DNA from: a bacterium
GTDB lineage: Bacteria > SZUA-79 > Acidulodesulfobacterales > Acidulodesulfobacteraceae
Assembly: GCA_021791295.1 (NCBI GenBank)
Contig: JAJYWW010000175.1
Coordinates: 1 to 18,218 of the forward strand
DNA: 18,218 nt
Direction of reading: 5' to 3'
Position numbers and translations under genes: made by a program. Of this stretch, positions 15,243-18,218 are shown in pieces. The notes below the pieces were generated by a model, which saw nothing but the letters and a program-made list of their open reading frames with translations, was not told the DNA's origin and made no database searches. Every line of letters begins with the position of its first letter. The stretch's first letter is position 1.

Positions 15243-15289
15243 TGCCGATACCTAAAATTAAAATTATTAAAGTTATTTTAGCAAATTAT

Positions 15290-16252
15290 TCATAATCTAA
15301 CGGGCAGTTTTATAAATTTTACGCCGCCGTAATCGTTTTTATATAACGCTTCTATAAATAAAACCGTTTTTCGCAAAGCCGATTTCCCCCCGCTTTTTCT
15401 ATACTTTGAAATGCAGATAAGTTTTCCTTCTATTCTGCTAAATCCCGATAAAATAAAATAATTTTTGCCGCCTTGTTTCTTAATATTTGATTTAAAAGGT
15501 ATTTCTATATAATTGTTTTTACTTGATTTTTTAAACAGCAGAGGCTTATATCTTAAAGGCAATTTGTAAAAATTAGAGAGCGAAAACGAAATAATTTCTA
15601 AATTGCCTGCATATTTAATGCCGTTTATCTTTAAAACTATTTTACCGCCGTCGGCCCTGGCGGTTTTGTTTAATTTAATAAATACCGGCGTTATTTCTTT
15701 TTCTTTTTTATTTGATGCATTGGCAGGTGCAGCCATATTTAAATCTTTATCCACGCCTTTAACTTTAACCGATTTAATATTTCTTACTTTAATGTTTGCA
15801 TTATCGGTATGATTTTTTGTATTTTTTTTAATTTTATCCGCAATGCCGTGTTCTCCAATCATAAAAGACGGTTTAATATAGTAATTATTCAAGCCGGTTT
15901 GCTTAATTTTGTCCTTTTGCCCGTATGTTTCCGAACGCTCTAAATTCTTAATTTTTTTTCCCGAAACTTTGTTTAATTTTAAAGAATAGTATAATACGCT
16001 ATTTTCCAGCGCTTTTTTAAGGTTTTCATTTTTTTTTGAAAAAGAGCCGCTTCCGTTGCTGCCGCTTTCTCCGTTATTATAAGTATATGCGGAACTATTT
16101 TTATTTCTAAATAAAGAATTTGAAGCGCATCCCGAAAGAAAAAATTGCATCGATAAAATTAATGCAAAACATAAAATATATATATTTATGTTATTATATT
16201 TAATAAGTTTTTTTATTATTTTTATGTCTATATACTTATTATTGATTTTCAT
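15290..16252 (-). CDS. Lipoprotein of unknown function
   Basis: This 320-residue protein has an unusually long basic leader (1-24), a hydrophobic stretch (25-38) and a lipobox FFLSGC with Cys42. The mature part begins with a Ser/Gly/Asn-rich low-complexity region (about 45-75), continues through Lys/Asn-rich sequence, and ends in about 135 residues (from about 190) that look beta-rich: alternating hydrophobic strands such as GKIVLKINGIKYAGNLEIISFSL. I do not recognise the family. Its place between a VirB9-like gene and a transglycosylase suggests an envelope role, and a lipoprotein is expected in such complexes, but no VirB7 similarity is evident. No ribosome site precedes the ATG; a perfect palindrome lies 26-63 bases upstream. 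Confidence 0.7.
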   Translation of the reverse strand: MKINNKYIDIKIIKKLIKYNNINIYILCFALILSMQFFLSGCASNSLFRNKNSSAYTYNNGESGSNGSGSFSKKNENLKKALENSVLYYSLKLNKVSGKKIKNLERSETYGQKDKIKQTGLNNYYIKPSFMIGEHGIADKIKKNTKNHTDNANIKVRNIKSVKVKGVDKDLNMAAPANASNKKEKEITPVFIKLNKTARADGGKIVLKINGIKYAGNLEIISFSLSNFYKLPLRYKPLLFKKSSKNNYIEIPFKSNIKKQGGKNYFILSGFSRIEGKLICISKYRKSGGKSALRKTVLFIEALYKNDYGGVKFIKLPVRL

Positions 16253-16277
16253 TTTTTTTATTTTTAGTTATGATTTT

Positions 16278-16315
16278 AGTTATCGCAATATAAATCGATT
16301 TATATTGCGATAACT
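16278..16315. repeat. Perfect 38-bp palindrome between two genes
   Basis: The left half is AGTTATCGCAATATAAATC and the right half is its exact reverse complement, with no loop and no mismatch over 38 bp (centre ATCGAT). It begins one base after the stop codon of the VirB9-like gene and ends 26 bases before the lipoprotein start. No U-run follows on the minus strand (the next bases are AAAATC), so it is not an ordinary terminator. It could be an operator for a dimeric regulator, an mRNA-stabilising stem, or a terminator of unusual form. Confidence 0.9.
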
Positions 16316-16316
16316 G

Positions 16317-17414
16317 TTACGGATTAATGCCGCTAATGTTCAATTTTATTAATCTATCCCCGTATAAAATATGAAATGAAAGTCTCATATTAGCATATCC
16401 CGACGATTGCGACGGATACCCGCCGCCCGAACCCCTTTCATCCTCTTTTTTAAAAATAATTATGTTTTTTATTATTTTATAAGGCATATAATATTTGTTA
16501 TGGGGCGTTTTATTTATAACCGGAATTTCTTCTAATTTATCCGGCGTGTATCCGTTGAAAAAATTGCCGCCGTATTCTTTATACAGATAGACGTTTCTTA
16601 CGAAAAACTTTTTGTTTGAATTATTAGTCAGCTGATACTGCAGGTAATAAAAATTTTTTATTCTGCTTACGGAAACTGCCGTCAGCGTTATTCCGTCTTC
16701 TGTAACGGATTTGTTAATTTTTTTTCTGTTAATCATAAGTATCAGATCCATAACGCTGCGTTTTTCTTTTTTTAATTCTTCGGCTTTCTTGCTTAAAGAC
16801 GCTTCCAGAGTTTCATATTTTTTAAACAAAACCGTTTTTAATCCGTCTAATTTATTTTTTACGTAGTTTTTAACAAAAACATTTTTTATCGTATTTGCGA
16901 TGTTTAAGTTATATGTGACGGATTTGGCGTTTCTTATCCTTAAAAGCACGTTAACAAGACCATATTTTGTATATATTTCAAGATTGCTGGTTTCTTGATA
17001 GTCGTACGTAATTGGTTTTATAAAAATCTGCCTGCCGACTATCTGTTCCGAAAAAGCTCCCGTATTGCCCAGCGCAACGTCCAACGGTATAACTGGAAGG
17101 GTTATAACGGAAACATAGCCCTGCGCAGTGTTTAATTTATAAATTATGCCGGATTTTATTCTTAACTTATGTACCCAGAGTTTTTTTCTCAGCGTATATT
17201 TTTTTAACGGCGAATAGTTTACCGCATATGAAGACGCGGCGGTAAAATTTATATAATATGCAGTCATTAAAAAAGAGAACAGAAAGAATAATATATAATA
17301 AATATTAATGCGATTATTATTATTGTAATTATAATTAATATAATTACTTATATTGTTATATTTAAGCCTAAACTTTAACTTATAATTACAATTTGAATTT
17401 GAATTTAATTTCAA
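16317..17414 (-). CDS. Membrane-anchored protein with a VirB9/TrbG-like segment
   Basis: The 365-residue protein has an Asn/Tyr-rich start (1-40), a signal or anchor segment (40-64), then a segment from about 98 to 160 (YVSVITLPVIPLDVALGN..., IFIKPITYDYQETSNLEIYT, GLVNVLLRI) that resembles the N-terminal domain of VirB9/TrbG/TraK-type outer-membrane core proteins of type IV secretion systems. A Lys/Glu-rich, probably coiled-coil stretch (about 190-235) and a beta-rich C-terminal half follow; the usual VirB9 C-terminal pattern is not apparent. The start is TTG at 17414 with AAGGAGG about eight bases upstream, so well supported. It lies 15 bp after the small membrane protein gene. The family call is tentative and rests on pattern alone. 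Confidence 0.5.
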   Translation of the reverse strand: MKLNSNSNCNYKLKFRLKYNNISNYINYNYNNNNRINIYYILFFLFSFLMTAYYINFTAASSYAVNYSPLKKYTLRKKLWVHKLRIKSGIIYKLNTAQGYVSVITLPVIPLDVALGNTGAFSEQIVGRQIFIKPITYDYQETSNLEIYTKYGLVNVLLRIRNAKSVTYNLNIANTIKNVFVKNYVKNKLDGLKTVLFKKYETLEASLSKKAEELKKEKRSVMDLILMINRKKINKSVTEDGITLTAVSVSRIKNFYYLQYQLTNNSNKKFFVRNVYLYKEYGGNFFNGYTPDKLEEIPVINKTPHNKYYMPYKIIKNIIIFKKEDERGSGGGYPSQSSGYANMRLSFHILYGDRLIKLNISGINP

Positions 17415-17429
17415 AATATTTCCTCCTTT

Positions 17430-17777
17430 TTACGGTTTCATGCTATTTTCTTCGTTATTGCCGCCGTTATATTTTTCTAATTTATTAAACATCTTGAGCT
17501 TGGAACCGCTGACCCTTATTTCAAAAATTCTTACGTATAAACCGTGAAGTCCCGCTAAAAATAAAAAAAGGTTTAAAACGTATAATATTACTGCCGCAGG
17601 ATAAAGTTTAAAAGAATAGGCGATAAATGCATAAAACGAATTTATGCAATATTTAAAATTTATATTAGTAAAATAAAAAAGAGCGAATAAACCGCCGAAT
17701 ACCAAAAAAGCTATTTCTGCAATGTCTAAATCGTCCCCTTGGCCTCTTCCGTTTCCGCCGTAACCGTAACCGCCCAT
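17430..17777 (-). CDS. Small Gly-rich membrane protein of unknown function
   Basis: The protein has 115 residues: a Gly-rich start (MGGYGYGGNGRGQGDD), a first hydrophobic segment (about 17-38, IAEIAFLVFGGLFALFYF), an aromatic stretch (40-58) and a second, longer hydrophobic segment (about 58-80, AAVILYVLNLFLFLAGLHG), then a basic/Asn-rich tail. Two membrane passes with small size recall VirB2/VirB3-like proteins, but no signal peptide or specific motif supports that. GGAGGTT precedes the ATG, though 11-12 bases away. It is the gene directly before the VirB9-like one, 15 bp apart, so the two are surely cotranscribed. Confidence 0.7.
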   Translation of the reverse strand: MGGYGYGGNGRGQGDDLDIAEIAFLVFGGLFALFYFTNINFKYCINSFYAFIAYSFKLYPAAVILYVLNLFLFLAGLHGLYVRIFEIRVSGSKLKMFNKLEKYNGGNNEENSMKP

Positions 17778-17909
17778 AATATTTATCTAACCTCCAATCT
17801 TATTATTTCAAATTTCAAAACGCGTCCGTTCTTAACCGATAATTGCTATATACTCCTCTACTCCTCACGCAACTTTAGACAAATTTGATAAATTTTAATA
17901 ATAACAAAA

Positions 17910-18218
17910 CTAATCGAAATAGCTCTTTGTCTTGGGTCTGTATATAGGATGAAGATATACTATCCCGGGTCCTTTTACATCGCCGCCTGAATACACTCTG
18001 TAAACGGCTTGATTTAATTTTAAATTTGCAAAAACGTCGGTATCGAAAGACGGCATTTTTTCGTAAGTCTTTGTAGTTCCCTGAGAAATAGTATTGTCGT
18101 CGGACAGCAGTTTTCCGATATATGGATTAAAAACCGCCCTGTCGTCCTGCTCGGTTATATTTTCCGTAATTTTAAGCTTATACTCCTTATCGCAAATTTT
18201 AGATGCTTTTTCCCAGAT
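17910..18218 (-). CDS. C-terminal part of an unrecognised protein (runs off right edge)
   Basis: The minus strand is open from 18218 to TAG at 17912-17910, giving 102 residues of a C-terminus. It starts IWEKASKICDKEYKLKITENITEQDD and ends VYLHPIYRPKTKSYFD. It is mixed charged and hydrophilic with no membrane segment and one cysteine, and codon use is like the neighbours. I do not recognise it. It is the first gene of the right-hand cluster and lies about 130 bp before the small membrane protein gene; that gap holds no further gene, only a short repeat (two ACTCCT copies near 17850). Confidence 0.75.
   Translation of the reverse strand: MWEKASKICDKEYKLKITENITEQDDRAVFNPYIGKLLSDDNTISQGTTKTYEKMPSFDTDVFANLKLNQAVYRVYSGGDVKGPGIVYLHPIYRPKTKSYFD

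Overview
The window is an AT-rich bacterial chromosome segment with short intergenic gaps and many A/T homopolymers. It carries mostly housekeeping genes on the minus strand, and its right third is accessory in character. Lys/Asn-rich proteins, Asn-rich low-complexity linkers, lipoprotein cytochrome c and the combination of a TIGR03960-type radical SAM protein with M50 peptidase-ScpA suggest an AT-rich Gram-negative anaerobe of the former delta-proteobacteria type, possibly an acidophilic Sva0485-like lineage. That placement is inference; no rRNA or marker phylogeny is available here.

Left part (1-6663): the 5' end of a radical SAM gene that runs off the left edge; a tRNA-Ala(CGC) on the plus strand with its own promoter; then minus-strand hemL (tetrapyrrole synthesis), a membrane-anchored alpha/beta hydrolase, a lipoprotein cytochrome c, and a 790-codon radical SAM/DUF2344 protein. 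Two hairpin terminators separate the hydrolase from hemL and the cytochrome from the hydrolase, so these are probably single-gene units.

Middle (6792-12064): a plus-strand pair, an M50 site-2-protease-like membrane peptidase (promoter predicts a leaderless mRNA) and scpA, converges on a minus-strand thiamine operon. That operon starts with a sigma70-like promoter and a TPP riboswitch, then encodes a CofH-family radical SAM enzyme in the place where ThiH would be expected, thiS (ATGA overlap), thiG and rluB (TTGA overlap). ThiS is the sulfur carrier, ThiG forms the thiazole ring, and the CofH-like protein is the candidate source of dehydroglycine from tyrosine. This is the most interesting system in the window.

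Right part (12048-18218): a secreted unknown protein, a decayed DNA methyltransferase fragment not marked by any full ORF, a DUF4760-like membrane protein, a HAD-type protein with motifs in scrambled order, a secreted lytic transglycosylase, a lipoprotein, a protein with a VirB9/TrbG-like segment, a small Gly-rich membrane protein and the 3' end of another unknown gene. The transglycosylase-lipoprotein-VirB9-like-membrane protein run resembles a pared-down or divergent envelope-spanning secretion locus; the methyltransferase/DUF4760/HAD stretch looks like acquired and eroding DNA. A perfect 38-bp palindrome lies between the VirB9-like and lipoprotein genes. No rRNA, CRISPR array, insertion sequence or integrase was seen.
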